Positions 12,957-26,853 of a stretch of 37,575 nt of DNA are shown in pieces. The position numbers were made by a program, and so were the translations under genes. The notes below the pieces were generated by a model that saw only the letters and a program-made list of their open reading frames with translations, was not told the DNA's origin and ran no database searches. The stretch is taken from the NCBI GenBank assembly GCA_000934455.1, contig KN883437.1, positions 14,304 through 51,878 of the forward strand. The letters are read 5' to 3'. The stretch comes from Apostichopus parvimensis (Eukaryota; Echinodermata; Holothuroidea; Aspidochirotida; Stichopodidae). Each line of letters begins with the position of its first letter. Position 1 is the stretch's first letter.

Positions 12957-13060
12957 CAGTGGCATAACCAGAGGGGTGGCGGGGGGCAGGGCCTAGGATC
13001 TCCCAGTCAATTGTCTTGCCCCCCCTTGCCTCCCCCAACAGACATTGGTGGGCCAAAAAA
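12957..13060. mobile_element. Possible hAT-type MITE end (cagtggcataacc)
   Basis: The sequence cagtggcataaccagagggg resembles the CAGTGGCGTAACC-type terminal inverted repeats of hAT-like elements that are common in invertebrate genomes. It is followed by the G-rich then C-rich stretch usual in such copies. The opposite terminus was not found, so the element is at best partial. Confidence 0.35.
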
Positions 13061-13285
13061 AATATTGAAACTGTCACAATCCCATCACTATATCATTTTT
13101 TATCTTTTTAAGTTTATCCAAATTCTAAATTTGATTTGTCAAATGACAAATTTTCCAAAAATGTGAATCATCATTCAAAGAACTAAATAGGTTTTTGTAG
13201 TCAAAGTGTGAACAATACATTTATGTAGTGTACACAGTATAAGAACAGAGCACACCAGGATAAGCTAAGAGTATAGTGACTTTCT

Positions 13286-13435
13286 CCAATCGCGTAACCA
13301 GGTGTGCGATGGGGGGGGGGAGGGGGTGGTCAGCCCCCTCCCAAAAAAAATGAGAAATAGAGTGAGAAAAAAAAGGCGAGGAACAGAGAGAAAAAGGGGG
13401 ACCATGAGCAAAAATGGTGCACAGTGTTAAAAGGT
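13286..13435. repeat. Related degenerate low-complexity repeat
   Basis: The sequence caatcgcgtaaccaggtgtg, followed by a long G run, C-rich and purine-rich stretches, repeats the pattern at 12957-13060. It looks like a second decayed copy of the same family. Confidence 0.35.
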
Positions 13436-16400
13436 TACCAGGACATTATAGGCACGGTAGAACGGGTGCTAAGGTAGTGAGGAGACAGGTAAGGGAGGAG
13501 CGAAGTAAATACAGTATATCCAAAATGGCTATACTATAAGCTGATAGATTATCCACATTCACAGAGCAAAAACAGGGCCAGAGTCCACCATTTAACTTTT
13601 CCGTTTCATCTCCACAAACTCCGATCATTCCAACAAACTCGGTAAGCATTTCACGCTAGAAACAGTAAGTAACTCAAGATTGTTTCATTAGACCACACTG
13701 CAGGCAACCTCTGTTTAATTAGCACAACTTGATGCTTTTTACTGTGTGGTCTTGTGAACAAATGTTATCATAAGTACACAAATTAGTTTCCAGATTAGTG
13801 GATTACATTTTCCACTAGTAAGCACAAGATATCATCAGGTTTCTCCTTCATGAATCAGAATGCAGTGAAGCATAGTTTTCTTTTGATTCTTGTTTCTCAG
13901 GTCAAAACATTTTGTTTCCATCGAATGACCGGCCGGCCAGGTTGAAAGGGTTAAATCTCCCTCTTTTGTAGTACTAGTACTTCTATGAGCTCAGCTGAAG
14001 GGCAATGTTCAAACATAGTGGTGTCACCAGTTTGTTTTACTTTTCAATCAATTGTTGTTCTGTGGTGTAACCAATACCCTATGTCCACCGCAGCTATTAA
14101 CTTTGATGATCTAACCATGTTACTCACTCTGACAAATACAGACACAGCTGAACAGTTTTCTTTTAGAACACAGAGTGCAACCCTGGCCAGATTGTGGTAT
14201 TGGTTAAATAAGCTATGATACACCAACTTGCTTTGACAGGACAATAAATGTTTTGTAACTTTCCGTTACTTTTTTAAGGATTATGACTAAAACGTTGTTT
14301 TTCTTTGTTACCAAAGCGGAACCACTACTGGCTGTGATGGTCAACCGATGCATTCATGGAAATAAACAAAGGAACAGAGTCATGAAAAAATTTCCAAGAA
14401 ATTGGAAATAAATCAGGTATGACATCATAAATATGACCAAGTCCCTAGACTAAACACCACTGACCACTGAAATAGACATAAACATCTTAGAAGAAACAGA
14501 TAACTAAATCCACTGATCCACTGCTACGCCTTCCCAACCTGGATTTTGACTTTTAAATATTCTCACCATCCTAGCAACAAGTCATCTAAGAATCTTCAAA
14601 GCATGAATTAAGGTATAAAATTACCTTTCACACGTTGTAGTAGACTGCTAACAGACAATATCTGTCAGTCCAAGTCGTATCATTGTACAACCTCTACTTA
14701 GAGAGAGATGTCTCTTTAGACATCTGATGCTCATTTGTAGTGGCTGCATTACTCAGTCTAATACTGTGCAGGTCACCATTAGCCGTAAGATTTACAATAT
14801 TTTGAAAGCTGAATTATCGTTAGAACTGGTTCCTGGAGCAGCTTTATATAGCATCCTTTCTGGCACTGAAATGCTTCTTTTCTTAAGAATTGAACTTTAA
14901 TATATCAAAACCAAAATTCTGCCTAACTGTTTAAAATGCAGTGTTTTGGAGTCGATTTTAATCATTTTGAGATACCATTTGATACTTTAATCCCTAAAAT
15001 GGCATAATTCCTTAGCTAAATTGACTAAACGAAATGCATTGCAGCTTAAGAAGTTCTAAGAGTGAAATTTATTTTTTAGTTTTGCAAGATACAGAAATTC
15101 CAAAAACTGTAGTCAGACAAGAAACATTGTAGCCCAAGTTGCCATCCATATTACAAAAATGCAATATTGTCTCTAGTGAACAGTATTCTTCCATCTTTGA
15201 TATTATGAATATTTTCTATTACTATTGGTTGATGTAAAGCAAAGCTTTGTTTACAGCTCTACTACAATGTGTCAATCCATTAATTCAAAACAAACTACTA
15301 GTATCAATGCATGGTGTACCAAAGCTTTACTACAATACAAGATGCACCTATCAAGGAAAACACCTGCAATACACACCCATATCTCCGGTTAATGACTCAA
15401 TTAAGCCCCATTTTTCAACACCTGACTCAGAAATGGCAGCTTTTCTTTGACTTAAAATTGTTTATTAAGTATGAACGGTGATTGAGATATTCTCACTTTT
15501 TATACCGGGCATATTAATCTCCAAAACGTAACACTGCCCTGATATGTACTGACAAACATGTTATACTGAACTGACAGCTCATGCATGCATCAAAACATAC
15601 CAGTCGATTAAAAAACCAGGCAAATAATATGCTATCATTTCCCTGATTAAACCTACTGGGTATGCATGCATATATATGCAGTATGCAAGGTTGAACAGAA
15701 AGCTATAGCACATAATATAGGGTTCATAACACATGTTCAACTTGCCAATTATTTCAGCAGGGGAGCTCAGTGTGAAAATTACAGCTGTGCTGCTAGGCTA
15801 GTGATACCAGGCCAACAGTGACCTAATGACCCACTGCCTGGAATTCCCTACCACTGTGTGTCACGCTGGCCCTACCAGGAAGGCTCAACAGAGCTGGCCT
15901 GCAGACAGTAAGTCATATGAGATCCCAGCTAAGCAAGGCTGTGGCATTGATAAGCAGAGGGAATGGGTTGATCTACAGTAGAAGCTAAGCTGTACCATTG
16001 CTTACAGCCATGCTACCTCACCACCAGATCAACAGCCATGCTGGTTTCTAACATTCCCTCCATGCTCACAATCAATTTTGTATAACAGATTATTCAAAGA
16101 AAGACAGGTGTGGAAACAATCAAATAGGAAATTTATGCAATGTAAGAGCAGCATGCGTGTAGCATACTGTACTTTTGTACAGTCGGTACAAACATACATG
16201 TGTTACTAGTATTGGGTATGTACACTATGAGAGCTATGTTGATATAAACAGCAATGTTAAACATATTCTCAAAATATGCCAGCCTAGGGTGATCTCCTTC
16301 TACTGTTATTGAAGAAATGGGTGCATTTAAAGGAGGACCATACTGCATAAACGTGAAGGAAATCGTCCTCAGGAATTCAAAATCTGTCAGTTTACGTTGT

Positions 16401-17414
16401 AAATGAGACATAAATGACACTTCAACTTTTCTACTAACATGTCGTTTTTATGTACATCTACCGTTTAATTACTATAAACACCACCACTCCTCTCTGTACT
16501 ATTTCCAACCCCCCCCCCCATCCATCCAACTTCACCATACCACCCTTCCATGACCTGCCTTCATTAAAAGCCGAATCACACATCACTTTTATCACTGAAT
16601 TTCCTCCCTCCCTACAAGGCTCCACCCCTCCCCTACCCCTCACCATTGCCATGAACTGCTTCTGTATTTACACTCACTTCCACTTTTATGTTCAGCATTT
16701 AATTCTGTGATCACCTCCCTACCTCCAAACATCCTTCCCCCCCCCCCGGCACCCTGCTTCTGTAGTCTGTACCATCAGAACAATAGGAACTGAAGCAAAC
16801 CATAATATCCAAATTCACTTTTTAATGATAAATTAACCCAGAGTAAATCATATCCATATAAGCATCCCTCATTATTATGTACTATACATATAGTGTGATA
16901 TGATTGGTCTTGACCTAGTCTATCCTTATTATTATTATTATACTTCATTGTAACGTTACTTCCACATCGGTGGTACTTCAAAACACCTGATCTTTCATAA
17001 AAGTGAGGATAGTTGACTCCAAATTGGCACCTTCTATGAATACCGTATAATAGAAGTATTTTGATGGGGGTATGTAAACCTGATCAATACAACAATTCTT
17101 TATATACAACAATCCACTGGGTAAGGGCTTGGTAGGTGTTACCCTCCGATTCAGTAACAGGAAAGGCACTGTCAAAGAGTAACTTTAAATAACTCGATGG
17201 TCTCACAAAGAAGATGAACACTTGCATAAAATGCACCTATATCGAGGATAATGCAAAGTAACGCCATGCAGCTACCGTGTGGAGTTGCTAGAAAATGCAG
17301 ATCAAGATACATGTTATAACAACCGATACACTATAGCTTACTGAACTACCCATTGGGCAGCTTTGAAAGACCCGAGTTCTGGATGAAAATCCAGCAAATT
17401 GTTTCATGTACATT

Positions 17415-17509
17415 GATAATTTTTAAGAAAATCTACCCAAGATAGAGCATGGGCACGAAAATCAAACAACTTGGTCCACTCTCAACCCCAGTCCCCGTAC
17501 ATCAAGACT
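17415..17509. repeat. Dispersed repeat, copy B
   Basis: Second copy of the element at 4204-4306, in the same orientation, with small indels. No tRNA-like promoter boxes or poly-A tail were recognised. Confidence 0.7.
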
Positions 17510-19990
17510 ATAAAACATATGATCATGCCGATGGACCTTCAGGAATCACAACTTTCTTGGAAAGGGAAGAGGTATAATCAGGTTAAAAGGTAGACGAACA
17601 ATGACTGATGTTGAAGTGTAGGATAGAATACATGCAGCATCATAGTTATCCACGAGGGATCAAAGTTTCTAACGTGGGTGACATGGAAAACATGGTCCAG
17701 TCCTTGTGATCAATCCATAGGTGACCAGGTTTGGGTTTTAATTCTAGCATATCTTTGGAAGAAATCCTAAGTCATAGACCAAAAGTTCTGCAAGACATAT
17801 CGAACAAATATCACTCTTCTCCTCCTCCAAATACTGACATTTACAGACACTGGTGAGATGTGAAATTTAGAAAAGACATTTGTCATCCCTACCTAAGGAT
17901 TGATGGACATTTCTGAAGTAAATAACCGTTTGATAAATCACATTTAATTTAAATTTGTACCTTTCTTTGTCAGTTGGGGGAGGAATGTGGCTGTCATGAA
18001 TCTCCAAAGAATTTCAAAGTCTACAACATATATATATGACCTTACATACACAACTTTGCTCTATAAAAGGCAACCCCTGTCAGATCGGATCATCCTGAGA
18101 ATGAAAACATTTACAACTCTGAGCATTCTATCCCGTTTCTGTCCAAACTGTAGCAGCATGAACTCATTTCTATCTTCCTAGCTATTTCGTATTTATAAAT
18201 GCAGAACTAGCAAGTTTGATTGCTAAGTGCATGGGTTTAGGAAACAATTAAAAAACCTTAAATTTTAAGGAAGCTAAACTTTTCCAAGTGTCGAAAAAGT
18301 ATGGCACTTCCATGGAGATAATTCTGTCTGTTGAAATGATTCCCAGACATTGAAGAGTGTCAGTTAAGATTATGAAATTCCTATGTGAGGGTAAAAAGTT
18401 TTGAGGGGTGGCAGTAAATGGTCTTTGATGTCTGAACGTGACTGACCATTCTTAAACTTGCTAGCATATTTGAGCCTGAATACTAATGACATCTTTGTTA
18501 GAACAATAGGATTCAAAATGCGACTCTGAATTCTGTCTAAACGTGCAAGATATGTGTTAATTTAATCTGGCAGTAGAAGGTTGTGCACATTAATGTAGCC
18601 CTAACTGGCAATTAACCCTCAAATATCACTGCCCAAGCCCAGATAGATTAAGTGGCTTCCATATATACACTGCAGTGTGCCATGATTGTGTGATGGAACA
18701 TTAAGGGTCCATTACAGGGTCCATACTGGGGCAAGGATGGAGCCATGGTCCCCAATATTTCTTGGTCATAATTCGCATACAAGTTATGGTGCCATCATAG
18801 CAGGCAAATGCAACACCACTGAAAAATTGGTCTAACTCCTGTTTCTGCCCCCCCCCACCTCATCCCTTCTCCCATCTCAACATCTCAAACTGGTTATGGG
18901 GTGGATCCCTAGCTGCATTATGATTGCTACTTGTTTTAAGTCATGTCGTCTTGCCTTTGGTAATGGACGTAATGGTTTGCATTTAACAGATAATACAAAC
19001 TAGCAAAATCGCAAGTGGTCAATAGCTAAGTGATGATGAAACATCTGTATATTACCAGGGAGTTGTTATGGAAGATATTACTTTAGAATTAAGAACTATG
19101 TACAATAGTTAGTGCAATACAAGCATCTAGACTGTACATTGGCAGATCTTTCCATTTACTTATTAGCGCCTACTTTTATCGTTTCTGTTTCAATCCTGAT
19201 GGACTTAAAGGAATTAATCATGTTTTTCAGTTACAATATCCCATGACTCCCACCTTTTTCTTGACCAGTTTAAATAACCCACCATCAGTTAATTATCAGA
19301 TTGTACTAGAAACTTACAAAGTAAACTTCAAAATGCATCTCTAAGATTTTACTATGATCACAATAAAATGAACCTGTATCAAGCAGTCAGACTAGTGTAT
19401 ATATACAGCTATTACATGACATTTGTAAAAAGTACAACATAACACTGAAGGGAAGCGGAGATTGTTGGTATCCCTTTTATCGAATGGGAAGTCTCTATTG
19501 ACTCTCGTATGTAACGACATGAGCACACCCCTTGACTCGGAGAAGGTGCACACACAGATCAGAGAGGACAAAACAAACTTGTTTCTTTTGAATGGATCAG
19601 AGCTTAAAGTTTATTGTGTAAACTGTTAGGACCTCCTCTAGTTATTTGTAAAGCAGGGAAAGAAAGTCAAAATTGATTGCACTCCTCAGGGGTATCATAT
19701 ATATCTACACCTAGAGCTCTACTTGTAAGTTAGTTTACAGAGTGCTGCTGAAAGATTTAACGACTTGAATTTAGGTTTGATTCGTCCATCTTCTCCTCCC
19801 GAGCAGGGAATATTAATGCCTGCCAAATTAAAAGGTTAAAAGTGCAACAGAAATGAACCACCAAAAAACAAAGTTTATTTTTATGAAAATATTTATTACA
19901 TCATTAGACACAAACTACAACACTGGATGTATATATATATATATACCTTTGGGATAATTTTCTTTCTCACAGATTTATATAATACTTTCC

Positions 19991-20365
19991 AAGTTCTGCA
20001 TCCTAATGCAGAGTATTTTGCTACAACTTTATCGATCACGTCGATGCTCAGGCATCTTCCGACGCTGTCAGCAATCATTGTCTCAACAAATATTTGTTTT
20101 CCAGCTCTCTCCTACAGAGGAGTTTAGTTACCATGGATATATATATACTGGATGCTCATACTTTTGCGCAAATTTACTCGCAGTCTGAAAAGAGTGTTTA
20201 TGATACCTGCCCAATTTCTGCATCCCTAAATTCAGAGTATTTGACTATTTGCTACAAACTTTACCGATCATATCAAAGCTGACATCTTCTGACGCTGTCA
20301 GCAATCATTGTCTCAACTCAAATTTCTTTCCCAGATCTCCCCTTCAGAGAAGTTGGTTACCATGG
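19991..20365. repeat. Two-copy direct repeat of about 150 bp
   Basis: Copies at 19991-20136 and 20213-20365 share ttctgcatcc, agagtatttt, a gctacaactttatcgatca-type block, gacgctgtcagcaatcattg, tctcaac and gttaccatgg. They are separated by a 76-bp spacer, and divergence is moderate. Confidence 0.88.
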
Positions 20366-20899
20366 GTATGTCGATTGGAGATGACGTAAATTTCAGCAAT
20401 CTCTGAGATCGTTTAAGTGGGCCCATGTGGAGCTGGCTCTGCCAAAGATGACGTACATGGAGAACCGGGTCTCCCATCACATCCTGCTGACAATTTCACC
20501 ATTAAATATGACTGCTGTAGTACTACCAGAAGAGTCAAGAATCTTGTACGACCAAATCATATAAAGGTCAGGGTATCACTTTTTTCCATATATAATATAT
20601 TCGGCATAATAGGTGTAGAATTATGAGGAGGTTGGGGGATACATCTGACATTTCCCCTCCACTCAAACTTTGCTACGGCCAGCCGCCATATTTCTGTTTT
20701 TGTTTTCTACTGCTTTCATGTGTACCTCATTTATCCACACAGAGGGGATGTATCTTCCACCTTACTCAGTGGTCATAAGATTTATTAACAGTTTCTCTGT
20801 TTGCTAGTAACCTACTTACAACAATAATCCACCTGCTCATTAACCTGTCTGTATTCTGTGCATGTTTTTGTCTCTTCTGTTACTGTTACTTGTCATTTA

Positions 20900-20938
20900 G
20901 CCTTTGAAGAAGATCCTGCTAGGATCGAAACGTCAGGC
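20900..20938 (+). other. Hammerhead-like stem-loop, degenerate
   Basis: GCCT / TTGAAGAA / GATCCT-GCT-AGGATC / GAAACGTC / AGGC. A perfect 6-bp stem with a 3-nt loop is flanked by TGAAGA and GAAAC and closed by a 4-bp outer stem. The layout recalls the hammerhead core (CUGANGA, stem II, GAAA) found in Penelope-like elements. However, the essential first C is T and an extra A follows the core, so cleavage activity is unlikely. Confidence 0.45.
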
Positions 20939-21055
20939 CAACTTATTTTTTACACATTCTCTTACACAGGCTCTCTAGTGGATAAGCAGTTTGCTAACTG
21001 TTTTATTTTATTTTGAACAATAATCCACAATAGAAATGGTTGTTCTTTTCTGTGT

Positions 21056-21102
21056 GTTTCTTTTTTTCTTTTTTCTTTTTTGATTTTTCTTTCTTTCTTT
21101 CT
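21056..21102. repeat. Polypyrimidine low-complexity tract
   Basis: A run of T with interspersed C, ending in (TTTC)n. The basic-rich ORF on the other strand is an artefact of it. Confidence 0.9.
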
Positions 21103-24100
21103 TGTATTTATAACACCAACTCAATAATTTATTTTTATATTTCTTCTTTGCTGTTGAGGTCATCTTCTGAGACGAACAATCATCACTGCTAACAATCATT
21201 AAAAGTTTCTATAAAGTGCATGTCAGCACAAGACTTACAACTGGAAGGACTTTTAACATAGATAATGAAAGACAAGCCAACTTAGGTATGATACAACTAA
21301 AACACTGCAAGTAAGTTGATTCCCTCAGCAAAAAGCACTTAATTTAATAGCCCATATACAAGCTACTTAAAAGCATTGTTAACTTGTTTGACAGGAAAAC
21401 CACTAAAGTACAGTACTACCTATAGGCCTATTTTCTTTAAATATCTTCTATTATGAATCTATTTTCAAAGCAGCTGCATTTGCTTTACGTTATATCCATG
21501 ATGATATATTAGATACTCTCCATAAAGTATTTATGTTAACCTGTGCAGAATGAATATATGGGATCGATACTCAGGCTAATAGTACTGACCTTTTCCCATC
21601 TCAACCCCTAACCATCTCTTGGTTTACCACCCAAGTGAAAATAACTGTCTCAAGACTTATTGATGGTGGGCCTATTTCCTTCCTTCCTTCATTCTAACCT
21701 TCCACCTCCTCTCCCTACCCCTACCATATCACCCCCTCACCCCCCCCCCATTCCACTGCCCATTAGCTGTATATAACAAATATAAATGTTACATCATATA
21801 TACTACACCTTGAATTCATAATGCCTTGATTTATTACTCCAACCAGGCACTGACAGGAGACAATAATCCCAATCTAAGAATTTTTCACTTTTCTTCTTTT
21901 TTTCCCTGAAGAATGTGGACCATCAATTTGCCTCTTGGAAGTATGACAGTCTTTGGGGTGCAATTTCTGTGTGGCTTCTTGCTGTTCACACATACCTATG
22001 ACCTCTTGAAATATATCTGTGCACAAGATGTAGACTGTGAAAGCCAAATTTCTGCACTTCCTATCTGGCACTTCTACCATTACCCCTGTGACCTCTGAAA
22101 AGGCACCCCAGTGAGCTCACTGTCAGAATATTATATCAAAACCTCAGATCCCAGACAGAAAATTTGGAAGTAATCAAGATGTATGGGTCTCGAGCACCAA
22201 GTTGATCCATGGCACGGACATCCATGATCACTGCTGTAACCATGTAGATTTTCACTGATTACTCAGCTGTTCCTAATGATAAGTCTAACCAATTCAGTGA
22301 TTTAGATTGCATAGAACTTTCTAAGGGCTAGGCTCTCACAGGGGTATGTTCAGCACTCGATTAATTAAATACAGAGTCATGGAATGTTTACAGCCTGTAC
22401 TTCTGTATCTCATTACACATAGTAAAGGAATTAAAATGGTACTTCTATATAATGAATACAACATGAGGTTAATTAATGATTAAAGATTATCTTCTGCATC
22501 TTTTACGAATGCTAAAAAGTTAAAATCGGGAACTGTATAGGGGTACAATAATTCATATTTTAAATGTTTGGGCTGACAATGTGAAACAACATAATACAAA
22601 CAAACAAAAAAGCAACATACAAGCTCTTCAAAGTCTGTATACACACTTCTTGGTGTTACAAAGCAAATTGTTAGGAATGTGGTTCAAGTGGTGCTTGTTC
22701 TAAATTCATTCCAGACAATAAATAAACCTGGGAGGCAGAATTATAATATCAACTAGAACTGTCTGGCGGCATTCAAGACATGTGGATAACATTCTCACCA
22801 AAAGTCAAGGTGAATTGCGAGCAGAGCCAGTCATATGCCGGTGATGAGTAAGAGATGGTCACATAGTATTAGGTGAAGTACCATGGTGGATTGTTAGTTT
22901 AAGCCGGCTTTAAATAACAAATGTCACAATTATTATGAAAATATTTTACAGCCAAAAAAAAAAAACCAAGAACTCTAGGATCCTTCAATTCACAGCTTAA
23001 AACAGTTTTTTTTTTGGCATGTAAAAGTTTGGTAAATCTTCAAAACTCTAGAGATTTTTGTTGTTGTTGTTGTTTGTTTGTTTGTTCTTTTAGAGTCTGA
23101 TATCATTTACTTTCTATTTGTTTAACTTAAATATTTTCAAGACTTTACAATGTTAGCAATGTTCAAACTTGAAACCAATCCCATCCTTAGGACATGTATG
23201 TGAACAGCTTCAACATTTTACGTTCAGCATTTGCAAAACCAATCTATATTATAGAATTACAAACATTGTTATAAATAAAGAAACTACTTCTCCCCCCCCC
23301 CCACCTCCAGAAGAGCATATGTCATATTTAGACTTGATCAAGTCTTCAGCCTTATGTGTGAGAAAACATTAAACCTGTGATATCTCCCAAATGGAAGTAC
23401 AAGATTTGTCTTCATTGCCTTGGTAACTTGTTCATCTCAGTAACTGTATCTCTATCACATAGACATATACTGTATGATGATGGTTTGGTTTGTGTCTTCT
23501 TGCGAGATATCATTGTGTGAATATGTGATGCTGAACATACACTGACACAAGTTGAGCATGGAAGGAAGACATTCACGGAAGTTATAAGTACCATCACGTT
23601 ATGTGTGCTTGTGTTCAATTGCAATGGCAGCTTATTCCCCCTTAAAACTGTAAATTTGATTTAATGAGTTAACAACAGAAATGACCTTGGACAAAGTAGA
23701 AGAGTCCTGAGCAATGAATTATAATAGACAGTTTATCATTATTGGTCTTTACACATTTATATTATAACATATAATAGAGGTGGATATTACATTGGGAACT
23801 GCTGTCCATCACAGCTCACTGGTCCAAATGATGCCGCTTTCACATGTATACAAGTAGTAGAGCTCACAAGAGCATAACCAACTACTATTAGCGTGAAGGA
23901 CATACTCCTACAGCATGGGGTCCAGGGGTTATGCCATGGGTGAGAATCAAGCCCTCGGGCAAAATTGTTGAGCCGGAATCAAGACATTCCAAATCGAGTA
24001 CCGAGCAATAGATCAGATATTCATTCCTAATTGGACGGTTCCAAAATAAGTCATAATGTGAGCAATGATAGGAACTCATATCTGCAGTTTTTTTTTTTTT

Positions 24101-24900
24101 TTCTGGACGGATTTTGACACCAAATTGTTCCGCCTTAAAAATAGATAAAATGTTGTGAGAGATGAACTTTCCCAACGAATGAGCAATATTTTGGACAATT
24201 TGAACTAGATTTGATAGATAAACAGTTCATAAACATGTCACCCCCCCCCCCAACCCTTAAATTCACTTCCATTTATTTAAATTTATGCTGACAAAGCAAG
24301 CCATGATGGAACTTATAGTTAACCATACACTTCTGAAAGTTCTTTTTTTATCTTTTCTTTTTTTCTAAACTTATTACCAACACGCCCTTTGTGGACATTA
24401 TAGACAGTCAATGAAACATGTTTTAGGTTCAGTGACTTTAAAAAATCATGCATACCATACTTCCTTTGAGACCAATCCTTGACAAGATCTTTTTGGACTT
24501 AACTTAACAATCATCTTTTTGATCCTGAAACAAAACTTATTTAGACTACTCCATTACGCATCTTTATAGTCTGTTTAACTTGGTGACCAATGGCAACAGC
24601 AGTTCTTTGACCAACTGTATCAAAAATTGTCTGCATGGAACACAATGGCTCCACATCAATGGAGTCTTTCAGACCAGCCAACCTCATAAAAGTCAAATGT
24701 TTATTGTTTAACTGCTCCTAGGAGTCCGTCAAAGTGATTTGTATAGCAACCTCCCATCTTTCTGTCTATGTTGGTCTGTTACATTGATTTGATTTGCTTG
24801 GTTTTGAAGTGCTGGTACATATTTTAATAAATAAAAGTTTTAAGCTAGGAAGAACCATGAATAAACTTGAAGAAAAATGTAAGTAGTTCATTGGTTGCTA

Positions 24901-25070
24901 CATCATGCTCTAAACTTTCTACATTCAAAAGTCAACTTAAGACCAATCTTTTCACTTGTTCTTTTGTAAATTAATTTGCTTTCTTTGTAAAGCTCCTTGA
25001 GCAGTGACTTTTGTCTACTGATTTGGCACTATATAAGTCTCATTTATTATATTATTATTTATTATTTACA
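24901..25070 (+). mobile_element. LINE 3' end (CR1/L2-like), severely 5'-truncated
   Basis: On the plus strand, codons for KLSTFKSQLKTNLF (from about 24911) match the last residues of CR1/L2-type reverse-transcriptase proteins. They are followed by CTCCTTGAGCAGTGACTTTTG and then ggcactatataagt and a TTATTA tail (25026-25070). This C-terminus, CCTTGAGCA motif, GCRCTATATAA and ATT-repeat order is the signature 3' end of such LINEs. Only about 170 bp remain, and it lies antisense to the ADAMTS-like gene. Confidence 0.85.
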
Positions 25071-25899
25071 ATCTTTTCTTCTGGTCTGTGGGATACTTGC
25101 TCCTCCCCTTTCTCCCTTCCCCACCCCAATTCAATTACTATAATTTTTGCTATTAATAGGAAAAACAGATGAAAGGAGGAGATAATTCCAAAGAAATGAC
25201 AGAGGTAATTTATCTTTCTGACAGGTATTTGTGGCCATGGAAATTGTTCAACAGGATCATTAAGCATATGCACATACTGCAGTTTCTGAAGATACCCCTC
25301 CTCCCCCCCCTCTCCGGATCACCACCAGGGCTCTTCCACTTTGGCAAACCACAGCCAATAACAATGTACCAAACAATCAGAAATATATATGCATGCAGAG
25401 ACACCAATCACAGGTATTGGTAGCTATCCACTGTTTGACCTAAGGTAATTATTCTCTCAACTCACAGTATACTGTTTGCACACTTGCTGGCATTCTGTCG
25501 GGTCAAGGTGTTTGCAACTTTCCATATGTTCCCCTTTAAAGCAATCATACTTATAGTATAAACAAATATGAATGTCATGTTTCTATCAGATACTGTAAAA
25601 GTCAGGAACTGTTCGTATTATCCGCACAGGTGCTTCGAAGCATGATATGGGAGGACAGTATACAGTGGTATTAGCATTAGAAAATTATTGTGCCCAACCT
25701 TGCTGCTTGCTGAGTGGATGAAATTGAATATTTCAGTTTCCTTTTACCAATCAGGATGGGTTTTCTGACATGAATATTAACGACCATGCACCCCCCATAT
25801 TCCGCAGAAACGAAACTGGTATTAAAGTAAGTAATCTAATTCTTTCTTCTTTTAATAATTAATTATTTAACATTTATAAGAATCTTCTGTTTTAGTCTG

Positions 25900-25947
25900 C
25901 TCCTGATGAAGATTCTGTTAGAAGATTCTGTAAGGTCAAACCAGGAG
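25900..25947 (+). other. Hammerhead-like motif with exact CTGATGA core
   Basis: CTCCTG (25900-25905) and CAGGAG (25942-25947) form an outer 6-bp stem. CTGATGA is an exact match to the first hammerhead core box. Within it, gaagattctgtta is imperfectly duplicated, and the second core box reads TCAAAC instead of GAAAC. It looks like a relative of the motif at 20900 broken by a 13-bp internal duplication. Confidence 0.35.
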
Positions 25948-26794
25948 GTAAAAACACCTCCATGGTCAAACATGCCATACTACTTTAATATAGAGCTATT
26001 AAGCACTCTACAAGTTTCTGATACTGGGAGAATTATAGAAGAATTTTAATATCTCTAAAATTACAATCAATGGAATGTAAGTCTGCAGTTGTAAACCCAA
26101 CTTCAATGGTCATCTTGCCCAGGGCTATCAACAACAACAAAAACCCAGAATAAACACAACAACTCATTTAACCAATCTTGTAACCTTGCATTTAGTACTT
26201 CAGGGGCTTTATCAAGTGCAGGATCTTTGGAAGACCGAGAGATGCAAGTCAAACAAATCGATGTGTACACTTCACACAATCGGACCAATCCAACCACCTA
26301 CCACTCTATATTATTAATGGCTACCAACAACGCAAAGATAGTCAATATACTCGAGGTGAATGACAAGGGCGACCTGGTTTGCCTTGTTTTATTCATTGTT
26401 AGAGAAATATCCTTGAAAAATGTTGGTTTTGAGAAAAAAGAGTTTCAACTATGTCAAGTCAATGCCATCAAAATGGCAGTTCAGTACTAGTAACTGAACG
26501 TGTCTAAAAAAATATAACTCTCATGGAAAATATATATTATATATGCTATAGGGTGTTTCATCAGATATGCAAGCCTATAGATAGAAACACCAAATCTCTA
26601 CAGGCCTGTGTAAAAAATGAAAAGTGGTTAAATAACTACTGCCTTGCATTTAGACCTAATAACAGACTTAATTTTAGTCTAAGTAGTCCTTGGAACCAAC
26701 CATTTGATGTCAAAATATAAATATTGCTACTTCAGTTTGACATACATACTTTCGAGATCGAAAGTTGCTTCATCTCACACAAGCGTAAGACCTT

Positions 26795-26853
26795 GGGCAG
26801 GGGCAGGGGGGAGGAGGGGTAGCAGGGGCAGGGGGAGGAGGAGGGGTAGGGTT
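26795..26853 (+). repeat. G-rich tract with quadruplex potential
   Basis: Repeated ggggcagggg and gaggagggg blocks give more than four runs of three or more G within 59 bp on the plus strand, the non-template strand opposite the minus-strand gene's RNA. Quadruplex formation is inferred from pattern only. Confidence 0.6.

Noticed and set aside
15760..16080. Relatively GC-richer unique stretch considered as a possible exon or conserved element
   Set aside because: All frames are broken by stops and no splice-bounded open segment fits the gene; conservation cannot be judged from one sequence.
20417..20626. Open frame of 69 codons with a more coding-like composition, next to the direct repeat at 20 kb
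   Set aside because: Neither this frame nor its neighbours matched a family I know, and splice boundaries are not convincing.
23888..24175. Open frame of 95 codons on the minus strand in intron 3
   Set aside because: Tested as a missing ADAMTS exon; it has no ADAMTS motif, contains a poly-Lys stretch from a T run, and the phases already close without it.
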